A DNA stretch of 64,000 bases from the NCBI GenBank assembly GCA_963696875.1, contig CAVOLQ010000007.1:62001-126000 (forward strand), written 5' to 3'. A program made the translations under genes and the position numbers. The notes beneath the pieces are model-generated. The model saw only the letters and a list, made by a program, of their open reading frames with translations, made no database searches and was not told the origin of the DNA. Origin of the DNA: Albibacterium sp963696875. GTDB taxonomy: Bacteria > Bacteroidota > Bacteroidia > Sphingobacteriales > Sphingobacteriaceae. Positions 1 to 8,282 of this stretch are shown here, in pieces (positions within the stretch are counted from its first letter, which is position 1; every line of letters starts with the position of its first letter).

Positions 1-638
1 ATAGCCAAGTATATGTGAATGGAAAAGAAGCTGTAAATCCGCCTGAAAGTCAAACAACCTACTTGGTAGTAACCAATGGAACCGACTTAAATCCGCAAGC
101 TTTATTCGACTTGCGTATTGAAGGCCAAAGACAATCAGATGTTGAATATGTATTTACCATGACACAAGCACTTGCTGATAAAGTTGCCTCTTGGTCAAAT
201 GTAACTGCTGTAAAGCCTATAATTTCGCCAACAGGGTCTTCCGAGATGGGAATATACCCTGAAACGGTAGACTTAGGATGGAATAGAGATAATTTCGGAC
301 CTATTATTATCCCCAAAAAAGGATGGACTGTTCATTTAGACAGTGCTACCGTTCCTTTTTATGAACGATCGATCTCTGTTTATGAAGGGAATGCCTTCGA
401 AATAAAGCCAGATGGCTACTATATTAATGGACAAAAAGCCGATTCCTATACTTTTAAAATGGATTATTATTGGATGATGGGCGATAACCGCCATAGCTCA
501 TCTGATTCTAGGTATTGGGGCTTTGTTCCTGAAGATCATATTGTAGGGAAAGCGTTATTCGTATGGTTAAGCCTTGATGAGCAAGGAGGATTCTTGGATA
601 AAGTGCGTTGGAATAGGATTTTTATGGGGATAAAGTAA
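1..638 (+). CDS. lepB: Signal peptidase I, C-terminal part (gene starts before the window)
   Basis: Signal peptidase I is the membrane serine protease that removes signal peptides from exported proteins. The reading frame is open from the first bases of the window, so the start, the membrane anchor and the catalytic Ser/Lys region lie upstream. What is visible is the C-terminal periplasmic domain with the conserved box GDNRHSSSDSR followed by YWGFVPEDHIVGKA, both diagnostic of the family. The long insertion before that box is usual for Bacteroidota LepB. The gene faces the dehydrogenase gene convergently across about 60 bases. Identification is firm; catalytic completeness cannot be judged. 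Confidence 0.93.
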   Translation, partial: SQVYVNGKEAVNPPESQTTYLVVTNGTDLNPQALFDLRIEGQRQSDVEYVFTMTQALADKVASWSNVTAVKPIISPTGSSEMGIYPETVDLGWNRDNFGPIIIPKKGWTVHLDSATVPFYERSISVYEGNAFEIKPDGYYINGQKADSYTFKMDYYWMMGDNRHSSSDSRYWGFVPEDHIVGKALFVWLSLDEQGGFLDKVRWNRIFMGIK

Positions 639-700
639 TAAGTTATCAGCAGTCAGCCTTCAGCGATCAGCTTTGCTGACCTGAGGAATTTCTCTGGTTC
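639..700. repeat. Short intergenic spacer with degenerate CAG/TCAGC repeats
   Basis: The spacer between the convergent lepB and dehydrogenase genes contains several variants of a short unit (tcagcagtcag, cttcagcgatcagc) and a small inverted repeat, cagc-ttt-gctg. A similar phrase, agctgacagctgataa, recurs at about 6978-6995. These look like diverged copies of a species-specific intergenic repeat. It may double as a weak terminator, but there is no T-tract. Confidence 0.35.
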
Positions 701-1783
701 CTAAAAGTACTTTGCCAATCTAAATTTCTCAGCTAAGGTTTCTAAATCCTCTAGCACTTTATTGTTGACGGGTATACCATGCTTAGCATTGATTTGTTCA
801 GCTTCATATTCTGGCTCGCCTGGAATAATCACTCGTTGATTTTCATTGATAGGGGTTGCGTTTTTAAAGCGATTGATCCATTGATCTATATTCTTTTTAT
901 AATCCTCTATAGGTCGAAAACCATCGACTCTCATGGCACCTACAAAATGGCCTAAGCCTTGTCCAGGTGCATTTTCCGCAGGTTCTAAAAAGGAAACAAA
1001 GGGGGGTGCCCAAGGGCCATAGTTTGCACCGGATAGTACGGCTGACAATATATCTACCGCAGAACTTAAACCGAAACCTTTATGACTGCCATGCGTCCGA
1101 TCTGTTCCCAAAGGCAACAAGCTGCCGCCTTCTTTAAGTGCGTAAGCATTGTTGGTGCCCTTGCCTTCCGCATCTTGTACCCAGCCATCAGGTAAAACTT
1201 CATTGTTTCGTTGCGCAATTTCTAATTTACCATTAGCCGCTGCCGAGGTAGCCATGTCAATAACAACTGGGGGGAACTCACCCGCTGGAAAAGCGTAACA
1301 GATTGGATTAGTACCCAACATCCGTTCTTTAGAGAAGGTAGGGGCAACTAGGGGACTAGCGTTGGTCATCGATAAGCCGATCATGTTTCTCTCTACTGCC
1401 TGCATGGCATGGTAAGCTGCAATTCCAAAATGGTTCGAGTTTTTGACTGCCACCCAGCCTGTACCATACAACTCTGCTTTTTTCATCGCAATCTCCATCG
1501 CAAAGGGAGCAACTACTAAACCTAGTCCAGCATCCCCATCCACAGTAGCAGTAGTAGCTGTTTCATGAACTATTTTTATATCCGGCCTGCTATTGATGCG
1601 CTCCTTCTCCCATAAACGCACATAGCCTATCAATCGAGCTACACCGTGGGAGTCAATCCCTCGTAAATCTGCTTTTATCAACACATCAGCAGCAAGAGTG
1701 GCATGTTGACTAGTACATCCCATAGAGAGAAATACCTGCCTAGTGAACGTATGGAGATCAGAAACTTGAATTAAGCTATGCAT
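701..1783 (-). CDS. Malate/L-lactate dehydrogenase family NAD(P)-dependent oxidoreductase (Ldh_2)
   Basis: The 360-residue protein belongs to the Ldh_2 (YlbC/YiaK/ComC-like) family of NAD(P)H-dependent 2-hydroxyacid dehydrogenases, which are unrelated in fold to classical malate dehydrogenase. It shows the family motif DSHGVARL with the conserved catalytic His at about residue 46, the motif NSNHFGIAAYHA, the glycine-rich DGDAGLGLVVAP, and THGSHKGFGLS near residue 240. Length is typical. Substrates in the family include malate, lactate, ureidoglycolate and 2,3-diketogulonate, and the sequence does not settle which applies. No neighbour is an obvious pathway partner. No signal peptide, so cytoplasmic. 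Confidence 0.85.
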   Translation of the reverse strand: MHSLIQVSDLHTFTRQVFLSMGCTSQHATLAADVLIKADLRGIDSHGVARLIGYVRLWEKERINSRPDIKIVHETATTATVDGDAGLGLVVAPFAMEIAMKKAELYGTGWVAVKNSNHFGIAAYHAMQAVERNMIGLSMTNASPLVAPTFSKERMLGTNPICYAFPAGEFPPVVIDMATSAAANGKLEIAQRNNEVLPDGWVQDAEGKGTNNAYALKEGGSLLPLGTDRTHGSHKGFGLSSAVDILSAVLSGANYGPWAPPFVSFLEPAENAPGQGLGHFVGAMRVDGFRPIEDYKKNIDQWINRFKNATPINENQRVIIPGEPEYEAEQINAKHGIPVNNKVLEDLETLAEKFRLAKYF

Positions 1784-1814
1784 TTAAGAAGTTTGAGAAC
1801 AAATATATTAAAAA

Positions 1815-2770
1815 TTAAAAAATTACTTCTGCAATACGTTTTGTAGGTTCCGGATTTCCCATGGTATAGAAATGTAAAACAGGAGCACCGAATTCAATTA
1901 ACTCTTTGCTTTGTTGGATAGTCCATTCAATACCTAGTTCTTTAACCTTTTCTGCTGAATCGCATTTGGCTACTTCTCGGCTTAATTCCAAAGGAAAGTC
2001 TAGGTGAAAAATCTTTGGAAGACCGATTAATTGTTTAGCATTTGTTAAAGGCTTTAACCCAGGGATAATGGGAATATTAATGTCATTTTCTCTGCATTTT
2101 TGAACAAAATCAAAGTACTTTTGATTATCGAAAAACATCTGGGTAACAATAAACTCCGCACCTAAATCCACTTTCTTTTTTAAATACATGAAGTCGGTTT
2201 CGAAGTTTGGGGATTCTTCGTGTTTTTCTGGGTAGCCTGCGATGCCAATACAAAAATCAGTTGGATGTTCAGAACTAACTTCATCATATAAATATTTACC
2301 ATTGTTTCTGTCTGTAATTTGTTGAATTAGATCTGAAGCATACGAATGGCCTCCTGGAGTAGGAATAAAGCCCGAATCACCAGTTCGAGGATCACCTCGC
2401 AATGCTAATATATTGTCTATCCCTAAAAACTGTAGATCAATCAGAGCATTTTCAGTTTCTTCTTTAGTGAAGCCACCGCAAATAAGGTGTGGAACGGCAT
2501 CCACTTTGTATTTATTCATAATAGCTGCACAAATTGCTACAGTTCCAGGCCTTTTGCGATAAGCAACTTTCTCTAATAGTCCATTACTATGCTCTTTATA
2601 GATGTAGTCTTCACGATGATAAGTAACGTCAATAAAAGGAGGCTTAAACTCCATCAAAGGATCAATTGTATTATAAATATTTTGAATACTTCTACCTTTT
2701 ATTGGCGGTAAAAGTTCAAAGAGAAAAGGGCTTCCCCCTTAGCATTTTTTATATGTTGAGATATCTTCAT
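1815..2770 (-). pseudogene. metF: 5,10-methylenetetrahydrofolate reductase, frameshifted near the N-terminus
   Basis: MetF reduces methylene-THF to methyl-THF, the methyl donor for MetH, which lies just upstream on the same strand. From 2654 downwards the protein is intact (MEFKPPFIDVTYHRE, HLICGGFTKEET, GDPRTGDSGF, CIGIAGYPEKH, TQMFFDN, PIIPGL). The family's first 38 or so residues are present upstream but split over two frames: MKISQHIKNAKGEALFS from ATG 2770, then FELLPPIKGRS in the frame of the rest. One base is missing between about 2715 and 2737; adding one would give 318 residues, the usual family length. The conserved catalytic Glu (SFE in the family) lies at the break, so translation from 2657 or 2654 would lack it. 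This could be a true lesion or an assembly indel. Confidence 0.8.
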
Positions 2771-2951
2771 TTTAATTAATTTCGTTTATTTATTAGCTGT
2801 TAATAATAGACTTTCAGTATCAAAGATGGTCCTATCCGTCATCTATTCCATCGAGTACTCGCACCCTCACTTCGTATCCCGCTCCCCATCTCACCCGTAA
2901 CAGTTCACCCCTAACTCATCAACTTTCACTCATCACCGTTCACTCAATAAC
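2771..2951. repeat. Intergenic region with low-complexity CTCA/CACC-type repeats
   Basis: The 180 bases between metF and metH hold no reading frame of interest. From about 2865 to 2945 the sequence is made of loosely repeated units such as cccctaactcatc, tttcactcatcacc and gttcactcaat. These resemble a degenerate intergenic repeat rather than a regulatory site. A CAAAGATG at 2821-2828 could be a minus-strand -7 element for metF, but no matching TTTG -33 box stands upstream of it. Confidence 0.35.
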
Positions 2952-5900
2952 CTAATACCCCAAATTCGGGTTCAACCATTTTTCCACCTCTTCAAAAGGT
3001 CTTTGCTTGCGGATAGCATAATCCTCCACTTGATCCTTTGCTATCTTGCCCAAACCAAAATAGCGAGACTCTGGATGAGAAAAGTAAAAGCCGCTCACTG
3101 CTGCGGTAGGATACATAGCAAAGCTTTCCGTTAATTCTAATCCTGTATTTTTCTCAGCCTCTAAGAGGTCAAATAAAGTTCGTTTTTCAGTATGATCTGG
3201 ACAAGCAGGATAACCAGGGGCGGGGCGAATACCGACGTATTTTTCTTTAATAAGCTCGGTGTTAGATAGCTCTTCTTCAGTAGCATAGCCCCAGTATTCC
3301 TTCCGAACAATTTCATGCATCTTTTCGGCAAACGCTTCGGCTAACCGATCAGCCAAACCTTTCACCATGATGCTACTATAATCATCGAAGTTTTTTACGT
3401 ATTCCGCTACCAATTCATCACATCCAAGGCCAGAGGTAACTGCAAATCCACCCCAGTAATCGGAAATACCGGTTTCCTTAGGAGCAATAAAGTCTGATAG
3501 GGCATAATAAGGTTCATTCTTTGCTTTTTCAGATTGTTGCCTTAAGGTATGGATGCGCTTAAATACTTTGCTTCTAGAATCGTCGGTATACAATTCTATA
3601 TCGTCATCCACACTGTTGGCTGGCCAGAAACCTATGACGCCGTTGGCTTGCAAAGACTTGTTTTTAATAATGTCTTTCAACATTTCTTGTGCATCATTGA
3701 AGACCTTTGTAGCTTCAACTCCTACATTTTCATCGGTTAATATCCGGGGATAGCTCCCCCTAAGTTCCCAAGTATGGAAAAAGGGAGTCCAGTCGATATA
3801 AGGGAGTAATTCTTCCAAGGGGAAGTCCGTAATTGCCTTATTACCAAAAAAAGCTGGTTTTGGAGGAATATAGCCATCCCATTCTATTTTATATTGTTTA
3901 GCTCTTGCCTCTTCAATCGATAAATAGGTTTTAGCGGAACGTTTACTTAAGTGCGTTTCGCGTGTCCGATAATAATCTTCCTTGATGGTGCTAATGTAAT
4001 TCTCTTTCGTTTCTTTATTTAGCAAATCACTGCATACGCCGACACTTCTAGAGGCATCAAGTACATGGACGACCGCACCAGAATAATTAGGAGCAACTTT
4101 TACTGCTGTATGAAGGCGTGAGGTAGTGGCACCGCCAATTAAGATTGGTATTTTAAGGCCTTGACGTTCGACTTCTTTGGAAAAGTGAACCATTTCATCT
4201 AATGAAGGGGTTATTAAGCCACTTAATCCAATAATATCAGCCTTAATCCTAATTGCTTCATCAATGATTTTTTGATGCGGAACCATTACTCCCAAATCCA
4301 CGATATCAAAGTTATTGCAAGCAAGCACTACACCAACAATGTTTTTTCCGATATCATGCACATCCCCTTTTACGGTAGCCATTAAAATTCGACCGGAATG
4401 CCTTTGAGAATCTTCCGTACTGTTTTTGTCTTTTTCAGCTTCAATAAAAGGCAATAGGTAAGCTACGGCCTTCTTCATTACCCGGGCAGATTTCACTACT
4501 TGTGGGAGAAACATTTTTCCAGAGCCGAATAAATCTCCCACTACGTTCATCCCATCCATAAGCGGCCCTTCAATTACCTCAATGGCATGCGGATAGGCTA
4601 AACGTGCCTCTTCCACATCTTCGTCCAAGTAATCAATAATCCCTTTCACCAAAGAATGAGAGAGGCGTTCTTGAACGCTTGTTTTTCTCCATTCTTCATC
4701 TTTTACTAATACCTTTCCCTTGCTTTTAATCGTCTCGGCATATTCTACCAACCGTTCGGTAGCGTCATCTCTTCTATTGAAAAGTACATCTTCTACCATT
4801 TCTAAAAGCGTTGGTTCTATGGCTTCATAGACTTCAAGCATTCCAGCGTTCACAATACCCATATCCATCCCAGCTTTGATAGCATGGTATAAGAATGCAG
4901 AGTGCATGGCTTCTCGAACTACATTATTTCCCCTAAATGAAAAGGAAATATTACTGACCCCACCACTTACTTTTGCATGTGGAAGGTTTTCTTTAATCCA
5001 TTTAGTTGCTTTAATAAAATCGACAGCATAGTTATTATGCTCTTCTAATCCTGTTCCTACAGTCAGGATGTTTGGGTCAAAAATGATATCTTGAGGAGGA
5101 AAACCAATTCCTGTGAGGATTTTATAAGAGCGTTCGCATATTTCTATCCTTCTTTCAAAGTCGGCAGCCTGACCAGTTTCATCAAAAGCCATTACAATAA
5201 CGGCTGCGCCATAATCCATGACTTGCCGAGCGTGTGCAATAAATTCTTCTTCTCCTTCTTTTAATGAGATCGAGTTAACAATTCCTTTGCCTTGCAAGCA
5301 TTTTAAGCCTTCAGAAATTACCGTCCATCGCGAGGAGTCGATCATAATCGGAAGCTTCGCAATATCAGGTTCAGAAGCCAGGAGATTTAAGAATTTAACC
5401 ATGGCTTCTTCAGAATTTAACATCCCTTCGTCCATATTCACATCGATAATTTGCGCACCACCTTCAACCTGTTGGCGGGCAACAGAAAGCGCCGCTTCGT
5501 AATCTCCGCTTAAAATGAGTTTGGAAAACTTTGGAGAGCCCGTGATATTGGTTCGCTCTCCGATATTCATGAATAAGCTATCGGGTTTATGTGTGACAGC
5601 TTCTAGTCCGCTTAAACGAAGATAAGGCTCGGGATTTGCCGGTATTCTTGGTTTTATATTGGCGGCTTTTGCAGCAATCGAGGCGATGTGTTCTGGAGTT
5701 GTTCCACAACATCCACCGACAATATTGACAAAGGTATTTAAAATAAAATCTTCTAAGAGGTGTGCCGTTTCATGAGCTTGTTCATCATAGCCACCAAAAG
5801 CATTAGGTAGGCCCGCGTTCGGGTAAGCTGATACATAACAAGGCGCTTTTGCAGCTAATTCAGCAATATGAGGGCGCATATCTTTTGCGCCTAAAGCACA

Positions 5901-6647
5901 GTTCAGCCCAATAGATAAAGGTTTGGCATGCGTTACGGAGTTTAAAAATGCCTCTACCGTTTGGCCTGAAAGGGTTCGTCCGCTGTTATCCGTAATGGTA
6001 CCCGAGATCATAATCTCCAGTTGTTCATCCTTTGAAAGTTTTCCTGCTGCCTTTAATTCATTTTCATACTTTTTGATGGCAATGATTGCTGCTTTTGCAT
6101 TTAAGGTATCAAAAATCGTTTCTATTAATAATACATCCGATCCGCCGTCTACAAGACCCCTAACTTGCTCGTAATAAGCGTCTGCTAAAAAGTCAAAAGT
6201 AATTGCGCGAAAACCGGGATCGTTGACATCGGGAGATAGCGATAAGGTTCGATTGGTTGGACCAATTGCTCCAGCTACAAAGCGAGGCTTATCTGGTGTT
6301 TTTTTGTTAAACTCAGTCGTAGCGAGTTTTGCAATCCTGGCGCCTTCAAAATTTAGTTCATAAACTAAATCTTCCATATTGTAATCCGCCATGGAGATCT
6401 TCTGAGAGCTAAAGGTATTTGTTTCAATGATATCCGCGCCAGCTTCCAGGTAGGCACGATGAATATCCAGAATAATTTCTGGACGCGTTATACTTAGCAA
6501 ATCATTGTTGCCCCTAAGGTCGCAATCGTGGTGGATAAATCGCTCACCTCGAAAACCTTCTTCATCTAATTGATGCGCTTGGATCATAGTGCCCATAGCA
6601 CCATCAATTACCAAGATTCTTCTCTTTAATTCTTCCCGGATACCCAT
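2952..6647 (-). CDS. metH: Cobalamin-dependent methionine synthase
   Basis: MetH transfers a methyl group from methyl-THF through cobalamin to homocysteine, giving methionine. The 1231-residue protein has all four modules. The homocysteine-binding barrel (about 1-330) ends in the zinc motif GGCCGTTP. The pterin-binding barrel (about 350-630) has MNIGERTNITGS. The cobalamin module (about 650-890) has the cap and the axial histidine motif DVHDIGKN. The C-terminal activation domain (about 900-1231) has RPAPGYPACPDHTEK, which binds SAM for reactivation. Nothing essential is missing. It is preceded by a SAM-I riboswitch and followed by the damaged metF on the same strand. Confidence 0.97.
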   Translation of the reverse strand: MGIREELKRRILVIDGAMGTMIQAHQLDEEGFRGERFIHHDCDLRGNNDLLSITRPEIILDIHRAYLEAGADIIETNTFSSQKISMADYNMEDLVYELNFEGARIAKLATTEFNKKTPDKPRFVAGAIGPTNRTLSLSPDVNDPGFRAITFDFLADAYYEQVRGLVDGGSDVLLIETIFDTLNAKAAIIAIKKYENELKAAGKLSKDEQLEIMISGTITDNSGRTLSGQTVEAFLNSVTHAKPLSIGLNCALGAKDMRPHIAELAAKAPCYVSAYPNAGLPNAFGGYDEQAHETAHLLEDFILNTFVNIVGGCCGTTPEHIASIAAKAANIKPRIPANPEPYLRLSGLEAVTHKPDSLFMNIGERTNITGSPKFSKLILSGDYEAALSVARQQVEGGAQIIDVNMDEGMLNSEEAMVKFLNLLASEPDIAKLPIMIDSSRWTVISEGLKCLQGKGIVNSISLKEGEEEFIAHARQVMDYGAAVIVMAFDETGQAADFERRIEICERSYKILTGIGFPPQDIIFDPNILTVGTGLEEHNNYAVDFIKATKWIKENLPHAKVSGGVSNISFSFRGNNVVREAMHSAFLYHAIKAGMDMGIVNAGMLEVYEAIEPTLLEMVEDVLFNRRDDATERLVEYAETIKSKGKVLVKDEEWRKTSVQERLSHSLVKGIIDYLDEDVEEARLAYPHAIEVIEGPLMDGMNVVGDLFGSGKMFLPQVVKSARVMKKAVAYLLPFIEAEKDKNSTEDSQRHSGRILMATVKGDVHDIGKNIVGVVLACNNFDIVDLGVMVPHQKIIDEAIRIKADIIGLSGLITPSLDEMVHFSKEVERQGLKIPILIGGATTSRLHTAVKVAPNYSGAVVHVLDASRSVGVCSDLLNKETKENYISTIKEDYYRTRETHLSKRSAKTYLSIEEARAKQYKIEWDGYIPPKPAFFGNKAITDFPLEELLPYIDWTPFFHTWELRGSYPRILTDENVGVEATKVFNDAQEMLKDIIKNKSLQANGVIGFWPANSVDDDIELYTDDSRSKVFKRIHTLRQQSEKAKNEPYYALSDFIAPKETGISDYWGGFAVTSGLGCDELVAEYVKNFDDYSSIMVKGLADRLAEAFAEKMHEIVRKEYWGYATEEELSNTELIKEKYVGIRPAPGYPACPDHTEKRTLFDLLEAEKNTGLELTESFAMYPTAAVSGFYFSHPESRYFGLGKIAKDQVEDYAIRKQRPFEEVEKWLNPNLGY

Positions 6648-6755
6648 TTTATTTATTTAAAAAAGCCATTATTTATTCTTTCCTTCAATAGAAAGAAACG
6701 TTTTGTTTTTTCAATACATAAAAGCTATATTCGAAAGCCCGGAATGGGAGGCTTC

Positions 6756-6862
6756 GCTTATCTTTCTCGATTAATTAATTCTCTCGAGTAGAATGTAGCA
6801 CCTTGTAAGCACAGGTTGCCAAGACTTCGTAGGGTCTAATCCCTCCGTCTTTCTGAATAAGC
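6756..6862 (-). promoter_or_regulatory. SAM-I (S-box) riboswitch upstream of metH
   Basis: Read on the minus strand, the leader starts gcttattcagaaagacgg and contains the S-box core gagggattagaccctacg, then gaagtcttggcaacc and acaaggtgctacattctac. P1 pairs gcttat (6862-6857) with ataagc (6761-6756). These are the conserved segments of the SAM-I aptamer. A short hairpin formed by cgaagcc and ggctttcg (6732-6756) overlaps the 3' strand of P1 and may be the expression platform, although it lacks a clear T-tract. High SAM should lower expression of metH. About 108 bases separate the aptamer from the metH start. Confidence 0.9.
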
Positions 6863-6866
6863 ATTA

Positions 6867-6897
6867 CAAAGATGCATACTATTTGTTTGATATCAAA
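6867..6897 (-). promoter_or_regulatory. Promoter of the riboswitch-metH transcript
   Basis: On the minus strand TTTG (6897-6894) is followed after exactly 19 bases by CATCTTTG (6874-6867), one mismatch from the Bacteroidota consensus TTTG-N19-TAnnTTTG. The start would fall a few bases before the 5' strand of riboswitch P1, which is the expected arrangement. Confidence 0.7.
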
Positions 6898-6999
6898 ATA
6901 TTCAATTAGCAAGTGCAGAAAGGGTGAGGGTATGGAGCAGGGTTGGGTTACTGCCTGGTGTTAGAAAAGAGCTGAGGGCTCAAAGCTGACAGCTGATAA

Positions 7000-7551
7000 T
7001 TATAGGTTGAAGCGGTAGTCAACTTTTTTTCCGTTATCTACTCTTTGTCCCGATATTTCAAAGTATTCTACATTGGGCTTAAGAAATGAACCGCCATTGA
7101 TACGGGCAAAAATTCTATTCAAAATAATATCGTGCCCTTCAATTCTTACCAAGGGTTGGTATTTACCTGTTTTTGGATGAGGGCAAAGAATGATTTTTAG
7201 CGCTTTATAAGCTTGAATATGTAATTCATATACACCAGGTTCAATTTCCTTTTGACTAATTCCATAAGCCATTTTTCGTTGAAAAAAAGTCAGTTTTTCA
7301 ATTTTTCCTGAATCTGCATATCGAATCCAATACGCAAGAACAGGGTTCGATTGGTTCAGTTGTCCATCTTCTAAATTCAGGACGTAGACAATTGTATTCG
7401 CATCCGGATCCCGCTGTAAATAAAACAATTGATGCTTTTCATTTGGAATTGGTAGTTTCCCCTTGTCTACCTGTTTAGAAATGATGTCCTTTTCTTGCGA
7501 AAATGAAAAAATACTAATTGTTAATAAAGAAAAGCAAATGATTAACTTCAT
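7000..7551 (-). CDS. Secreted DUF4833-type protein
   Basis: The 183-residue protein starts with a signal peptide (MKLIICFSLLTISIFSFSQ), so it is exported to the periplasm. The mature part includes LFYLQRDPDANTIVYVLN, AYWIRYADSGKIEKL and QRKMAYGI, which I associate with DUF4833, a Bacteroidota family of unknown function. No catalytic motif can be named. It ends 352 bases upstream of metH on the same strand and follows another small gene after 23 bases, so these two may be co-transcribed. Confidence 0.6.
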   Translation of the reverse strand: MKLIICFSLLTISIFSFSQEKDIISKQVDKGKLPIPNEKHQLFYLQRDPDANTIVYVLNLEDGQLNQSNPVLAYWIRYADSGKIEKLTFFQRKMAYGISQKEIEPGVYELHIQAYKALKIILCPHPKTGKYQPLVRIEGHDIILNRIFARINGGSFLKPNVEYFEISGQRVDNGKKVDYRFNL

Positions 7552-7574
7552 CAGTTAGGATTTTTTGTTTGAAT

Positions 7575-8141
7575 TTAACTTAATCTTTTCTGTAATTGCT
7601 CTTCAACATGGTGGTAAACTTGCTTTGGTTTTAAATTCCGCCAATGAAAGTCACTTAAATCACCTCCAAAATTAATGAAATAGTCAATGTTTTCATTCTT
7701 AAATTCTTGAATTACATGGTCATTAAAGTTTACCGCTGCAATCCATCCGTCGTCAATTTCCTCAAACCATTCCTCATAATAGCAATCATCGGAAGCATGG
7801 AAATTCAATACATTCTCGCCTAAAAGGATAAATTTATTAATTCTTTCAGATACCATAATATCAATAACTTCTCTTTTCAAGTTCATAATGTCATTGTCAA
7901 TAGCATCGTTCCATTCACCAATCATCTCGATGATGGTATATCCTTTTTCGTAATCAACAAAAAGTATTTTTATGTATAGCGTATTCGAGCCGAAAGAATC
8001 CCATTGGGGATGCAATAGAAAGTTATATACCTGCTTGTCGAAATCGAATTCACTGTATTCGGTTTCGAAAAAAGGTGAGCGTTCATCTTCTTCTGCGATA
8101 TAATCATCGCGCCATCTATAAAAGGGTTCTATTTCATGCAT
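7575..8141 (-). CDS. Conserved hypothetical acidic protein
   Basis: The 188-residue protein is not recognised. It has no signal peptide or membrane segment and is rich in acidic and aromatic residues (EPFYRWRDDYIAEEDE, YYEEWFEEIDDGW). Alternating hydrophobic stretches such as YIKILFVDYEKGYTIIEMIG suggest an alpha/beta or beta-rich cytoplasmic fold. It lies 23 bases upstream of the DUF4833 gene on the same strand and diverges from the protease gene. Codon use looks like that of its neighbours, so it is probably a real gene. Confidence 0.6.
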   Translation of the reverse strand: MHEIEPFYRWRDDYIAEEDERSPFFETEYSEFDFDKQVYNFLLHPQWDSFGSNTLYIKILFVDYEKGYTIIEMIGEWNDAIDNDIMNLKREVIDIMVSERINKFILLGENVLNFHASDDCYYEEWFEEIDDGWIAAVNFNDHVIQEFKNENIDYFINFGGDLSDFHWRNLKPKQVYHHVEEQLQKRLS

Positions 8142-8260
8142 AAGCGATTGAAAAACAGATTTGATCTATTCTTGTTGTCTCTAAACTAACAATAATTATG
8201 AAATAAATGTAAAAACCGTATACTATTTATAAAATATTAGCAATATAATTTTATAACTAA

Positions 8261-8268
8261 TACCTTTG
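8261..8268 (+). promoter_or_regulatory. Bacteroidota -7 element (TACCTTTG) before the processing protease
   Basis: TACCTTTG fits the TAnnTTTG -7 consensus exactly and lies 14 bases before the ATG, which implies a very short leader. No TTTG stands 19 bases upstream, so the -33 contact is weak or absent. Confidence 0.5.
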
Positions 8269-8282
8269 CCCTTTAACAAACT

